This document shows, in pieces, positions 40,801 through 52,627 of a stretch of 64,000 nucleotides of DNA. A model generated the notes under the pieces. It was not told the DNA's origin and did no database searches. It saw only the letters and a list, made by a program, of their open reading frames with translations. Both the position numbers and the translations under genes were made by a program. This DNA is from Aptenodytes patagonicus (taxonomy: Eukaryota; Chordata; Aves; Sphenisciformes; Spheniscidae): contig NC_134949.1 in assembly GCF_965638725.1 (NCBI RefSeq), positions 50,310,151-50,374,150 on the forward strand, given 5' to 3'. Numbering within the stretch: the stretch's first letter is position 1; the number at the start of each line of letters is the position of its first letter.

Positions 40801-43800
40801 ACAAAGCTTGGGGTTTGATTTTTTTGTTTGTTTGTTTGGGGTATTTTGGGTTTTTTTTTCCCTCCACCTATCCATTTTACAACAAGCAGGGATGTGGCTT
40901 ATTTCTCTGAATAAACCTTCTCTTCCCCAGCTGGAGAGAAGGGGCCAAAAGGCAGAGAGACATCTGAATGCTGTAGCTCAGATGCATGTGTTATTACATT
41001 GCAACACTCACAATTATTATCACAGGGGCCATAAAATGGGGCTCTTTTCAAGACTCCTTCAGTTTCCACAAACAGCTGCTGCCAGCTGAGGAATTTGGGC
41101 TGAGCTGCATGTAATTCCCAACCGTGATCATCAGCGGCTGCTCTCCCGGCGGAGGCAGCCTCTCCAGCAGCTGCCTGCGCTGCCTGTGCATGCTGTTGTG
41201 TGCTCTCCCCTGCTCCAAACCCAGCTCTGCCGCATCCCACTGAGGGGCAGCAACCCTCCCGGGGGGTGAATGCCCTCAGTAATGGCCTGAGTGGACTCTG
41301 GGGTGAATGAGGCGAACAGCAAGCTTACGGGGTCAGGATACTTAGTCACGGAAAATAACAGGACTCAAGGACTGCTTTCTGGAAGGATGGCAAGGAGCTT
41401 AACACAGCTTTGAATGCTTTGACTTAGAAAAGTTCACTGGCTATGTGCTTCAGTATTTACTGGAAATTTGTTCTCTGTTGTGTGGGATTTGCAAATAGGA
41501 GTAATTTCATTATTTGCATCCCACCATACATAAAATAGGAAACAATTGTCTTCCTCTACAGAGAAGTATCCGCAGCCTCCTTCTCTCTCCCACTTTTAAA
41601 GTAAAAGTTTGTTCTCCACCTTCCCCTCACTTGCTATGAAGTCAGCAGTAATAATTTTTTTCTAAGAGATATAAAAAAGCAGTGTCCACTGGAATGCATG
41701 AGACTCTCAAAATACATCTTCTTAAAGGTGATTCACAACCATTTTTCAGACTTTTTTTCTGCTCTTCAGTCTATAAGACTCATCTTCCATTAAGATCCAT
41801 TTTGGACTTATTTTTATCACAGATTATTATTTTTGTATACCTCTGACCCTTCCCACAGGAAAGAACAAGAAAATGAACTCCATCCCCTGCTGAGGTGGCC
41901 TCTCACAGAGGTAGACCTACTGATATGTTACTACGCTGGTTTTTTTTCCAAACATTTACAACATTGCTTCCCAGAACAGAGTGAGGAACACGGAAAAATA
42001 GAAACAAATTCACACATTATGATCAAATGCATAATTCTCCATTATGATAATACTAATAATTATAAAGGGCCTCACAAAGATTTAAAAATGAATGCATTGC
42101 TTTAACTGTTCTTTTCCATTTGCACCCACTCTGTGTAGTGAACACATATTTCAAAGTATAACGGATATTGCAAGCTACAGATGTTATGAATTATTTTTCA
42201 GTGCTAGTCAGGTTTTTGGTACAGATAGATTTAGCCTCCTGGCTCCGAAAGCTAATACCTAAGAGTAATGATATATTCTTGAAACTAAAAATCAAGCAAC
42301 TCCTATTTCTGTGTTCTTTCTAACTGACTTTTAATTTCAAAGGTCTGGAAGTTATATGTCTTATCAAGAAGCACTGAAGTATTTTAGAAAGGCAGGAAAA
42401 TATTCTGAAATAATCATGAGACTTCAGGGATTAAGACATTAAGTAAAAAAAAATCTAACCTTATGAGTTTTTTTAACTCCTGGAATTGCCAGCTTTACAT
42501 TTCCCACTGTCATGGTAACAGACATAAAACATCCCATCAGAGAACAGCAACTGTCCTGTGTGATTCATGCAATCTGCCAGCACCATGTGCATAATGGCTT
42601 TAGTCAAAGTGGATGCAATGCAGATGTACTACCTATGAGTACTCATGTGTTAAGGTGAAACATTTGTTTCTTACGAGTATTTTACAGTAGTCAGAAGAGA
42701 GCATTTCAGTGACTCAGAAAAGTGAGTATCATCTAATAAATTACATTTTGAATGATCTTTTGGAGTAATATAATTTGATGTTTGCCTGTTCACAGTTTAA
42801 GCAGCAGGCAACAGATGACAATTTAAGGATAGCTCCCTCAATCTTTACTTTGGGATCTACCAGAATTAACACTAACATAATGTAGTAGCCATAAAGAGTC
42901 ATTTGGGGGGGATCTTCTCTGGTTTCAAGTAAACTTAGCCCTTCCTGTTCTGACCACATGGTCATAGCACAGCCCTAGTTTTATTATGACCTGAGGGCAG
43001 AGATATGTTCCTCGTTATTTCGGGTACTTCTAAACATAACATGGCCATTTTTCATAAATGTTGTAGGATTGTTTTCAACCTACTTTCATGCAAGCAAACA
43101 ATGGAAGGAGCTGCTGTGACTGTGTCTGGACATAGTGAATAACATTTAAATAAGTGTTGGGAGAGAATTTCCTGATTGAATCTGGGAGTCTGCAGACCTG
43201 TTAGTTCCCTCTTTCTACTAGATGATGTGGTATACATCCTTGTAACTCTTAGATATTTTTGCTTTGTGACTTATTTATTTTGTTAGTAATTTAGTGATAG
43301 ACCTTCCCCAGGTCAGCTATCACTGTAACAGTCATCTCCAGCCCAGAGGATGTAAACTCTCCACCACAGAGTTAAAGAATAAAGAAAAGAAAATAAATTT
43401 TACCCCCTAACCCTGAAAACAGTAAGATTTTAATTCAATTCTTAAGTTCCTTCTTCCTTTTTCCTTTCCTGAATCTGAAACTTTCTATACATCTCCTTTT
43501 TTAATCATTTCTGTTATAGATTCCCTTGAAAAAGCAAGATTTTCCCTTTCATGTTCATATTATCCCTTCTTTTCTTTTTCTTTTCTGGGCTGCTGCTACT
43601 ATACAAATTTTATTAGCACTGTTCACCTTTCCTTTCCCATTCTTACTTCCCAGTGGTAAAGGATCAGTACAATCTTCCCAATTTGAAGGTGTGGAAATCA
43701 AAGCTGAAGACCTAATTGAACTTTTGGAAAGAAATGGCATCAGAGCTGAATGATAACATAGCTTTTTAGCCCTGTTTGGCTAATGCACTTATGCCTTTGC

Positions 43801-46800
43801 TCCTACACCTCTTAGGTAGAGATATTCAGCAAAGAGTTTGGTTATTGCACCACTACAAACACTCTTCTTCTATGTCACCCTAAAATATGAATTCATTGAG
43901 AGCCTGTTTAGTTTCTGAGGCCTACACTGGAGCAGTAGAAGGGAAAACATGCACTCCAGCATAGAAACTGAGGTCATCCTAGGCTTTCACATTTTAGGTG
44001 GTGCGGGAGGTGCAGGCAGAAACGGGTTCTGGGATGACCTATTGCACATTTCTATTGTGCTGATGATGTATTACAGAACCAGACTGTAGTCCCATTTACA
44101 CATGCACATGTTTTAAATGCTGTAGGATTTCTATAAATAATCTGACCGTTTGTTGTTTTGCCATTAAATCCCTAAAGCTGCCATGAAATTAGGTGGGCAG
44201 AAAAGATTTCTTGTTTTCACTGCTTTTTAAAATATGAGTACTTATCACATTCCTTTTCTTATTGAAATTACAACTCCAAGCATCCTCTCCTTAACAGATT
44301 TTTGTAGCAACTCAAAGCACTCCAAATAGATCCCAGGAAACAAACACAAAGCTGGTATGGGATGCTCTCCGAGGTGCCCTCTCACTTAAAAGCATGTGTG
44401 CAGAGAGCACACAAATTCTTTAAATACTGCTTTTCACCTTTTTCATTCCCTATTGACTGCCTAAGAAGTCTGCAGTAGAGTTGCTTATACAGCAAATGTA
44501 ACCCTGCTAACAACAGAGTCATTTGTACAAAGCTTTTCAAGTCTCATAATTGGTCCCATAAGTTGAAAACTGCAACTCAACCCTCCCCACCCCTCCAGAA
44601 AAACCCATGCAGGCATGGTCCTGGGTCTTAAGGTCCCTTTGTGTCTGTGTTCATTGTTTCCACCTCTTTCCTTGCAGAGAAGCCAATGAGCAAGTTCTAC
44701 TCCATCTATCTACTTTGCTTTCATAGTGTAAAGGACAATAATGCTCTGTGTGAATGAGCCCTTAAATATAATACAACCAAAGAGACCTAGAATTCCAGCA
44801 TTTGTCAATATTGTTTGTCAGGGCAGGCATGTAAAGCAGGAGAAATAAGTTTAAAAAAAATTGCAATGTATTTTGAAGGATATATTCTTAGATTTGAACT
44901 TTAGGAAAAGATAAAAGTATATTCAGAAAAATACTCTTTTTTTCTGTAACCTGATTATCTTCTTTTGGCCCACTTCCTTTTAATCACATGACAGATCCTG
45001 GACATGGGTAAAGCAAAATACGGACCAGTGAATCCAAGATTGATAAGGAGGGGACACTCTCAAATCTGGGTTAGAGAGAGGTGTTTTGAAAATCTGCTTA
45101 GAACTACAATCTTTTCTAAATACGATGGTAACTGGACTCTGCGAGCAGAGTTTTCCTGAGTAGCTGAAGGCTAGTATTGGCAGTTCCTTGCTGTTATTGG
45201 TGGCTTCACATAGGACCCAAATTCCTAGGTCTCCTCCCTGTTGGCAGGGGGTTCTCAGTGAACATTGGACCTTTGGACTCTTTAGCTCTTCCTAAGACTT
45301 GGCTGGGAACCTTTCACAGTTGAATAGCACAGGCTTTATGTTGTGAAAACACAGGTAGCTTTTAAATAGTTACATGTCTTACCAAGGAATATACCCTATA
45401 AAGGTGTTAAGAACATAATAATACACATACTGTAGACGTCCATAACACTAGTAGGTGTCAGCAGTGATTATTTAGCATGTTTTAAGCACTGTAATCACCT
45501 GCTATGACTTATAATAATTGACTCACATTTTACTAGCTATCTATTAGCTATTTATTTGTGCATTGGGAAATTTTAGAAATGAACCCTTGTCACAGTGCAA
45601 GCCAGAAAACAGTCACTTCTTGTATCACTTGTACTTGGCAGTCAGGTTTTCCATTCCTGCCACTAGGCTTTCTTAAATGGCATTTCCTACTCTGAAGCAA
45701 GCAAACAAATCTAAGGAAAAAAAAAGAAAACACACGGAGTTGGTAACTGTTACCTTGGAGTAAGCAGCTAATAAAGAAAGGATGTGTTTAGAGTGGATTA
45801 ATTTTCGCCTAGAATCATGTTTATCAACTGGAACATCAGCAATTCAGGTTGCGATGCAACAAGGCCTGTCTTTTACTGTTACACTGGCAAAAGCTAATGA
45901 CTTTTTGTTAATATAAAGCAGTCTATATCCAGGCCAATATATTTTTTTTCTTGACAACTTTTCAAGATTGTTTTCTAATTATTGCGTTCTTGACAATAAT
46001 TTTTCAGGATGTACTGAGTACAGGGCTTTAATTCATGCTTTCTTTAACTTCCAAGGCATCCCAAAAATTGTATCTAAGCAGAATATATACAAAAATTTTA
46101 ATAATCTGTGGCAAATTTATTACAAAATAATGCTGGTAACCCGAGTTTATTTTTTCCATGCTTTAATTTTATCACACATAACTTCATTAATCTGAAAGTA
46201 AGTTGTACAGCCTCGAGTGGACATCGAGGCCCTGTGTTGGCAGTTTAATTCTCTGAGAGTGACATATCCTTTCTGTCACTGACATCCACCTTAGACAGGA
46301 TGAACTGCCCCGTGGGGCGGCTGCCTAACTCTCCCCATGGCTGTGAAAGGAGCCTAGATGACTCTTAAGATAGCTGACATCACCTGAGATCACTCCTATA
46401 TTACAGATAATACCTGTAATACTTCATATAGATCCTCCAGTCTCATCTCCAACATGTTAGAGTATCACGATTCACCCAAGTGAATCAAGTTAGCATGTGG
46501 AAAGCCCAATGCCCTGTGTTTGATGACAGCATAGTTATGTTTGGCTGAAGAATGGTGTCCAAAAAGGCATTTAGTCTTCAGTTTTAAGGCCATGGTATTG
46601 TGATGCAGAGGCTACTCTCAGTATAAGTGACAATATACTTTCCCAGATTTCATGGTTCCATTTTTATTGATAATATTTTTGTTAAATGGTCCAGTTCCAT
46701 GAAGTGAGGGGATTTCATGAGAGTCTCAGCTTCTATTAAACATAAAAGGAATAAGTCTCTAGTCCTTATTGTTAGAAGGAAAAAATACATAAAACATGGA

Positions 46801-49800
46801 ATAACTTGTCCTAAAGGCTCAGCAATTACAATGTAAATTAGCAGAAACTTTTTTATTTAAAAATTATATTTGTTAATGTCTGGACATTTAAGGATCCATG
46901 CTTTCTCTTATTACATCTTTAGAAACCTGTAAGATTTTTAGCTAAACATTTAGCTTTAAAAAATATGTTTTTGAAAGGTTAGTAAACACTCAAATAATGG
47001 CAGGGATTCTAAAGCTGTGTACACAATAGTAAGTAATCCTATCTGTTTTCTTGAACTCATAAAATGACTGAGACTGATCACCTATGAGGTACGTATTATT
47101 TTTCTTTAAAAAGATTTATGTTGACAACAGAAGTTCAAATCAAGGTATATCCCAAAGGAGATAATTTCCTTTATAATGAGAGATGAGGTTCCCAAATGGA
47201 GTCATGATCAGAAAATGGGTGTTCAGATGTTTCTGGAAGATTTTCTACAATGAGAGAAATAATCTTTTGTCAACAAATAAATTAGCTGTTGTCATGTTAC
47301 CATGGTTCAGCTGTTGAAGAGCCATCAGTTAATACAGTTTAGACACTGTACATGTTCAGATAAACTGCCTCATGTTACCAGATCCCTGGAATAATGCTTT
47401 ACATATCTGTAAGCTTTTCAGCCACTGATCTCGAAGTGCTTTTCAAACACACACTGCAACACCCATGCTGAGCTTTAATATACCCTTCTTTACCTTACAG
47501 CTGGAGAAACCCTGCATTTCTGAGCTGTGAGTAAAATTCCAGTTTAAGTTGTAATACTGCTTGAACTTTGATTACTGACATCCATCTCCCACACACCTTT
47601 TGGAGACCACAAAACCTCCATGGATGCTCACAGCAAGAGGGCTAGAAGGACCCCCCTACATCCTGTGAAGTCTCCAAGGAAGGTGATCTCATTGCATCTT
47701 GCAGAACACAGACACTGCTCACTTCGTAAGGGGCTGCCAGACTTATCTGAAGGTGAAATAAAGCTCTGACCACCACCTCTGAATGCACTTATGGAGCATT
47801 CTGCGTCCGCTGCAGGGCTGAGTAATCACACATGCGTTCTCCTGCCTACCAGGGCGCTCTGGGAGGAACCTTTTCTTGAGACTCCCTTTGGGAGGATGAG
47901 ACTTTAAATGGAACAGTTAATCCTTGCTAGAGCTTTTACAAGGCATGTTTTCCTGGCCAACTGACTGCACATCTTCCTTGTACTTATTATCTTAAAACAT
48001 GAAAAGCTGCCTCTGACCAGCTGTATCAGCTACTCCCCACCTGTAATGTGTGCTAATAAGGAAGACGTTTGTGATTTCTATGGAAAGTCTGGCTATAGCA
48101 TAGTAATGCCTTATACTGAGGCACGATTAAAAAGTGAACCTGTGGCTCCCTTTTAGCAATAGGAGGCAGATTCAGAAAAGGCAGCACTTTTATAAAGATA
48201 CTGTGGTGGACTTCCTTGAGTCCGTTGCACAAAGGTAATACATCTCATATAAGGTAGGCACATGGGGCTCTGCTCTCGATCTGTCAGCTCAGAGAGAATT
48301 CTTCTTCGGGGTGTGAGAAGACGGCATTCTCGTTCCTGCTAACTCAGCTCTTGGCTTGGAGGCAAAATAAATTAATTCGGAGGTATGTGCTTAGGAAGAT
48401 GTGACTGAAGCTTGAAAGTACAGGAATGTAAAAATTCAGCTGACAAGAGTGTAATTGGACCACTGGGCATTTTTTTCACTGTTTTTATTGAATTTGGATT
48501 TTTTTTTTTTTTTTTTATTCCCATCCAGTGCTCATGAGACAAGGGGCAAACCTGATCTCTGGACCCTGGATGTGATAGTTCTCCTGTGATTTATTCACAT
48601 AACTCTGTGTCAGATAGTTGGTTTTTTCCTTATGAAGCAAGAGTTTACAAATAGCAGATGCCCCTTTGGGCACAAAAAGAAGCATGCTGAGGAAGAGGAG
48701 ACCTCTCCATAAGTAGCCCACATTAGGGTCCTCCAGCTACCTTGTTCTGACGTACCCTCTGCACCCAGGGGCTCGTGGCTGCAAAGAGCCAGAGTGAGTG
48801 GAAGAAAGGATCCTGATCCAGATTTCAACTTTCCTTTGCAGGACTTAATTTAGTAAGCTCTTAATATATCCCTGGGAGGAGTCTTGTTATTGCCTGCAGT
48901 TTTTCTTCAATTAGTGCCCATGGGACTAGATGACTAAATCTGATAATTCTGGGGGAGGGAGGTAGCTAATTTGGTTGGGTCGGAAATGCCTGGAGCTGAA
49001 GGGAGATGCGGGCCAGGAGTGGTGGTTAGCAGGGAGGTGGAACTGTCACTGCTGGTTTCATGGCTCCCATGTGCACATTGCCTTCCTGACCGCCACGCCC
49101 CAAGCACCCTTCATCCCACAGCCCAGGAGCTGCTAGGTCGTCCTGGCAGGACCTCCACCGTTTGCAACAAAATTTTGAGCTCTTGGGGCCAGCTCCTGGC
49201 TTTCCTCAAGTCCATAGGTAAATCTGACCTTGTCTGAGTCACACAGAAAGGGATTCAAGGCTGGAAGAGAGGAGAGCGGAGGGCAGATTTGCCTGTGAGC
49301 AGGCAGCACACACAGCTGTCCTGTCCCTGTTCGCAGGGGCGGCCATCAGACCTGCACCCTGGTGAGCCTCCCACTTGGGCCACGACCCATCAGGGGCTGT
49401 CGTAGCCACATGTGTCAAGGATGGATGAAACTTAATGCCAAGTCTGGGGAATTCTGAATGATTCTTAATACCTTGAGCTTTGCCAGGGAAATATTATTTA
49501 TTTTTCAGGGCTGCATATTTTAAGCCCAGGGAGATCTCTCTTCCCTTGTGCCCAGAGGCTGGATGTTATCAGCCCAGCTGCTTCAAAAGCACAATCTTTT
49601 CATTGCAGTATCTGCAGCATGTGGGTTTAAACCAAGCTCAACATATATCTCTTTCTTATCACCCCTCTCAAAATTATCTGGGAAACACAGACCCGGGGCC
49701 TTAATTGCTGTATTTCTGAGTCTCCTTGTCATCATGGGACTCTATTAACCCAGAAGCATCTGTAGGCAGTGGACTGTAGTGCAACCCTTTGGAAACCATG

Positions 49801-51529
49801 TGTGTGTGAAGGAGAACTGAACAAACATGGGAGCAAGTACAGCAACAAAGGTTCCCAGCATGAATATCTTTACTTTTTTACCAAGTGAAAGCTCCTTACG
49901 TTCTGCAGAATTGAAACAGACTGGGTACAAGTTCTCAAAATAACTTAAATTCCATCAACATTAGCCAATGTAACAACAATAAAACCTAAGAGCTTCATGG
50001 CATGTGGGGCAATCTCCTCCTCACTCCCCACCCCATGTTTGCTACTATCTGGCACCTAAATGGTAAAAAAAGAAAATATCTTTCAACAGGGACAGTACTA
50101 TGAAAGCTCTATGAATGCATGGCTAGGTTAGTCCGTGCTCATTTGTGCAACTTGGCTTGCATTGTTCATTGGGTCTTTGCCAAACATATCTGTTGTGTAA
50201 TTATGTGGCTTGTTTTAATAAATTCACAGAAGTTTCTAGGGATGTAACTAATGTTTCCCCCTCCTTTCTGTAATTATACGACACCCAGCACAATGAGACC
50301 CAGGTCCTAATTGGTGGACTTGTGCCATGATTTACAGTAATTATCAAAAGCCAATACTATAATATAGGAAAATAGAAACAACCAGCTATACCTTTAAACA
50401 GCTGAGAGAAGACTTTAAAAAAAAAAAAAAGCTCTATAAATTCATAAGAGAAATTATTTATCTGTCCACTGGATAAATTGTCTAATTTTCTTGCGAACAA
50501 AACCAATTTTAATTGATTTTCTGCACTGTACACTGACTTAGACTGAATAATACTGGCTTAAACCAAGAGCAGTCTCGCTGAAGTCAACTTCATTACTTGA
50601 GACTTCTGCATGGGAAAGTCAAACACAGTGGTGGCAAGCATGGCTTCACATCCTGCTGGTCTGACTGTGCAGACAAGCCCTTGTACGTGAGGGAGTAAGG
50701 GGAGTTTGTGAGAAAGGTTCTCATGGTTTCAGCTTGAACAGTGTCTAAGAAAGATATTTAATAAGGAGCTCTAAAATGTGTTCATTATTTTGGAGAGTTT
50801 CCAAGCTCTTTCCTCCAAAGAGCTGGTTCCAGTATATATGATTCAGGGTTGGTTATTCCATGCTCATGTATTCCAATAGAAATGGGATGATTTCTATGTT
50901 GAGGTACTAGACAGTATGATTAAGGGTGTTGGAGCTTGGACCATGCAATTTAGAACCGTTTAAAATGTTTCCATTCCCACATCTGACCTCACTGAATTTA
51001 TTTAATATGCATTTGAAGGAATAGCCTCAAAAAGTTATTTTCTCTGCAACAGAAATCTGTGGTCTTTCAAAGAACAGATGAAATGTACATACACAAAATA
51101 TACATTAAAAAATCAAACATTCTTCGTGGTCACAACAAATGTCCATCTTGTCAGGGCTTTATGGCCTACTTCATATAGTACATTCTAGTTAACAGTAGCT
51201 GTAGCATATTTCTTTGACAAAAACCCAGTTACGGACTGGCAGTGAGTAGCAGCCTCACCATCTCAGCTGCAAACCCGTGGCTAGAATGTAAGTATATACC
51301 CTGTGGAGATACTCTTGGGCTTACCTAGGTCAGAGCACTGCACCACGCGAAGATGGCACTGGCAGCGGAAGGGGCACACTGGTCCAAATCCAGATATGAC
51401 GGGATCGTCCGTTGGAGGCATATCGGCCGACCCTTCATCCTCCAGCATAAAGTCAAAGAGGCCCTGCTGGTGGAATGGCTTGGCCAAGCATGCTGGCAGC
51501 AGTAGGACGAAGAGAAGAGCCAGCCTCAT
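17042..51529 (-). CDS. DCN: Decorin, class I small leucine-rich proteoglycan core protein (7 coding exons, 357 aa)
   Basis: Decorin is a secreted matrix proteoglycan that binds fibrillar collagen, controls fibril growth and sequesters TGF-beta. Coding segments, 5' to 3' on the minus strand: 51529-51325, 35001-34889, 24888-24675, 24486-24373, 23156-23063, 18475-18337, 17236-17042 (205+113+214+114+94+139+195 = 1074 nt). All junctions are GT/AG and the phases match, giving 357 residues. Visible: signal peptide (1-16), short propeptide, glycanation-site region (E32-G33-S34-A35), N-terminal cysteine cluster C52-x3-C56-x-C58-x6-C65 (class I SLRP pattern), leucine-rich repeats of the LxxLxLxxNxI type from about residue 70 to 310, the known collagen-binding stretch [11 protein letters not shown] (201-211), N-glycosylation sequons N209-I-T and N260-G-S, and C-terminal cysteines C311 and C344 bounding the SLRP ear repeat. 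The third sequon of mammalian decorin is absent (NNKIA instead). No truncation or frameshift. Confidence 0.97.
17237..18336 (-). other. DCN: DCN intron 7 (1100 bases)
   Basis: Donor GTAAAG and acceptor CTTTTCAG. Open frames inside it continue from the upstream exon or are chance. Confidence 0.9.
18337..18475 (-). CDS. DCN: DCN sixth coding exon (residues 247-293)
   Basis: 139 nt. The acceptor is TTTTTCAG before 18475, after a TTTG-repeat polypyrimidine stretch. The donor is GTAAAG (18336-18331), weaker at +4. It encodes [15 protein letters not shown] (sequon N260-G-S), [15 protein letters not shown] and [10 protein letters not shown]. Confidence 0.97.
22092..22131. repeat. TA microsatellite
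   Basis: An uninterrupted (TA)n tract followed by ACTATAT repeats, in DCN intron 6. Confidence 0.9.
22787..22811 (+). repeat. Poly-T run
   Basis: About 25 T after a TTTC stretch, in DCN intron 6. No retrocopy is recognised next to it. Confidence 0.9.
23063..23156 (-). CDS. DCN: DCN fifth coding exon (residues 216-246 plus two bases)
   Basis: 94 nt, with acceptor CTCTCAG before 23156 and donor GTAAGA (23062-23057). It encodes [20 protein letters not shown] and [10 protein letters not shown], a textbook SLRP leucine-rich repeat. It ends with two bases of Lys247, completed in the next exon. Confidence 0.97.
23157..24372 (-). other. DCN: DCN intron 5 (1216 bases)
   Basis: Donor GTAAG and acceptor CTCTCAG. 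AT-rich; no repeats or ORFs of note. Confidence 0.9.
24373..24486 (-). CDS. DCN: DCN fourth coding exon (residues 178-215), collagen-binding repeat
   Basis: 114 nt, with acceptor TGGCAG before 24486 and donor GTAAG (24372-24368). It completes Glu178 and encodes [20 protein letters not shown] followed by the [11 protein letters not shown] segment, which established work on decorin identifies as the type I collagen contact. It carries N-glycosylation sequon N209-I-T. Confidence 0.97.
24487..24674 (-). other. DCN: DCN intron 4 (188 bases)
   Basis: A very short intron, with donor GTACGA and acceptor TGGCAG. Nothing else is seen in it. Confidence 0.9.
24675..24888 (-). CDS. DCN: DCN third coding exon (residues 107-177)
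   Basis: 214 nt, with acceptor CCACAG before 24888 and donor GTACGA (24674-24669), which keeps G at +5. It encodes about three leucine-rich repeats ([41 protein letters not shown]). It reads to VIVL and the first base of Glu178. The next exon is only 188 bases away, so the pair is probably spliced by intron definition. Confidence 0.97.
28220..28240 (+). repeat. Poly-A run
   Basis: 21 A in DCN intron 3. A second run of 18 A lies at 28696-28713. Confidence 0.9.
32634..32674. repeat. AT/CA-rich tract with self-complementary ends
   Basis: GAGATATATA opens and ATATATCTC closes a stretch of TA and CA repeats, so the arms can pair. It is in DCN intron 3. Confidence 0.75.
34889..35001 (-). CDS. DCN: DCN second coding exon (residues 69-106)
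   Basis: 113 nt. The acceptor is CCCCAG before 35001 and the donor is GTAAGT (34888-34883). It completes the Gly69 codon and encodes residues 70-106, including the first full leucine-rich repeat ([14 protein letters not shown]) and the linker [10 protein letters not shown]. It ends on a complete codon. It is isolated between the two largest introns (16.3 kb and 10.0 kb). Confidence 0.96.
36165..36324 (+). mobile_element. CR1 LINE 3' tail fragment (older copy)
   Basis: It matches the CR1 3' end with many differences (GTCTCCATCCTTGAAGATAT, AGCAACCTGATCTAG, GTGGACTAGACAATCT) and ends in ATTCTGTGATTCTG. It is in DCN intron 2, opposite to the gene. Confidence 0.88.
48499..48516 (+). repeat. Poly-T run
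   Basis: 18 T in DCN intron 2; on the transcript strand this is an A-run. Confidence 0.9.
51325..51529 (-). CDS. DCN: DCN first coding exon (residues 1-68 plus first base of codon 69)
   Basis: Encodes the signal peptide (cleavage likely after A16, before KPFHQQG), the propeptide, the glycosaminoglycan attachment region around S34 and the whole cysteine cluster C52, C56, C58, C65. The ATG at 51529 is in a good context (GCC before, A after). The exon ends CTA-G with donor GTAAG (51324-51320). The serine at 34 sits in Glu-Gly-Ser-Ala rather than the Ser-Gly dipeptide usual for glycosaminoglycan attachment. About ten codons separate S34 from the conserved [10 protein letters not shown] block. 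Confidence 0.97.
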
Positions 51530-51557
51530 GGCTTAGTTCATCGACTCCGGGCAGAAC
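51530..51557 (-). other. DCN: DCN 5' UTR part of the first coding exon
   Basis: The acceptor CCCTAG (AG at 51559-51558) opens a 28-nt untranslated segment before the start codon. The first bases, GTTCTGCCCGG, parallel the human second exon, which I recall starting GTTCCC. The segment contains the minimal uORF ATG-AAC-TAA. Confidence 0.85.
51533..51541 (-). promoter_or_regulatory. Minimal upstream ORF (ATG-AAC-TAA) 3 nt before the decorin start codon
   Basis: On the minus strand the mRNA reads ATG AAC TAA GCC ATG, a one-sense-codon uORF terminating three nucleotides before the decorin ATG at 51529. A ribosome starting here would stop almost on top of the main start. From memory, the human leader has ATG AGA TAA ATC ATG at the same place: same geometry, different codon. 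The effect (stalling, reinitiation or leaky scanning) is inference. Confidence 0.8.
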
Positions 51558-52404
51558 CTAGGGATCAAAGCAGGAGATTTACAACAAAAGTAAGTTTCCC
51601 ATAGCTGCACAGTTCCTGCTGAAGGAGGTCCAGTATATCCACCAATTGCATAACTGTTCCTTTCAATAAATGAAACCCGAATTGTGAAAATAGGACAGTT
51701 ATGTGATAGGAGTTTGGTAACTGCTTGTCAATAGGCTTTTTTTTTACAGAGCAGTTTAAAGGCAACTGGAAACACATCTGTTTGCATATTTAGAGTAATA
51801 TTTATTAGGAACAGGCAGCGCTGTCAACTTTGTTATGCAAAACAGTCAAAACAATAAGCCACATTTTCCATGTGTCTGTTTTCTGCCAACGTAACAGTCT
51901 ATTTGATTTCATTAGTATTTGTTTCATAGCAATGAGCTTGTCCCCTGGGGACGAACCTGAGGTTCCCAAACTCACTGTAATGCAGTATTTGATGTCTTGA
52001 GAAATATTTTTTTTTAAAAGTGCCAGCTTGCTGTGTGTTTTAAATTATAGCCTAGTAAAACTGACTGAGAAAGAGTAGGATCTAGTGACAGGGTGGAGAG
52101 AGAGGGGAAGATCTTTAGTTGTTTAAATGAGCTATACTTCTTTCCCAGATTAAACAGCACAATAAAATGGAATATAATGTTGTGTTCTATTGGATATTCT
52201 TGGCTTTCTTTCCAAATTTTTGGCTAGGGGATTTTATGATATAAACAATGCACCCTGAAAATCCTCTGCTTTGCACTGCATAAGCATTTGAATTGATGCT
52301 TGTAGTATTGTCAGCACACTTTCTAATGGGACTTCAGGGCCTCATTCTGCAGACTTTCATGCTCAGGAGCAACTTTACACAAATATATATTGCCATACAT
52401 AGAA

Positions 52405-52627
52405 ATACAAAGACATTTTTTACGCTGAGGGTGGTGAAGCACTGGAACAGGTTGCCCAGAGAGGTGGTGGATGCCCCATCCCTGGAAACATTCAAGGTGA
52501 GGTTGGACTGGGCTCTGAGCAACCTGATCTAGTTGAAGATGTCCCTGCCCACAGCAGGGGGGTTGGACTAGATGACCTTTAGAGGTCCCTTCCAACCCAA
52601 ACTATTCTATGATTCTATGATTCTATA
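52405..52627 (+). mobile_element. CR1 LINE 3' end fragment
   Basis: It begins within the last codons of the CR1 ORF2 (FFTLRVVKHWNRLP, ALSNLI stop at about 52532), then the 3' UTR (TTGGACTAGATGACCTTTAG) and three ATTCTATG-like tail repeats. It is 5'-truncated, in DCN intron 1, and opposite to the gene. Confidence 0.95.

Larger units (their letters stand above)
35002..51324 (-). other. DCN: DCN intron 2 (16323 bases)
   Basis: The largest intron, between the signal-peptide exon and the first leucine-rich-repeat exon. It is mostly AT-rich unique sequence with one degraded CR1 fragment (36165-36324), a poly-T run (48499-48516) and GC-richer patches at about 41050-41300, 47640-47880 and 48960-49400. 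Short ORFs in it look like chance; no additional exon is recognised. Confidence 0.85.
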
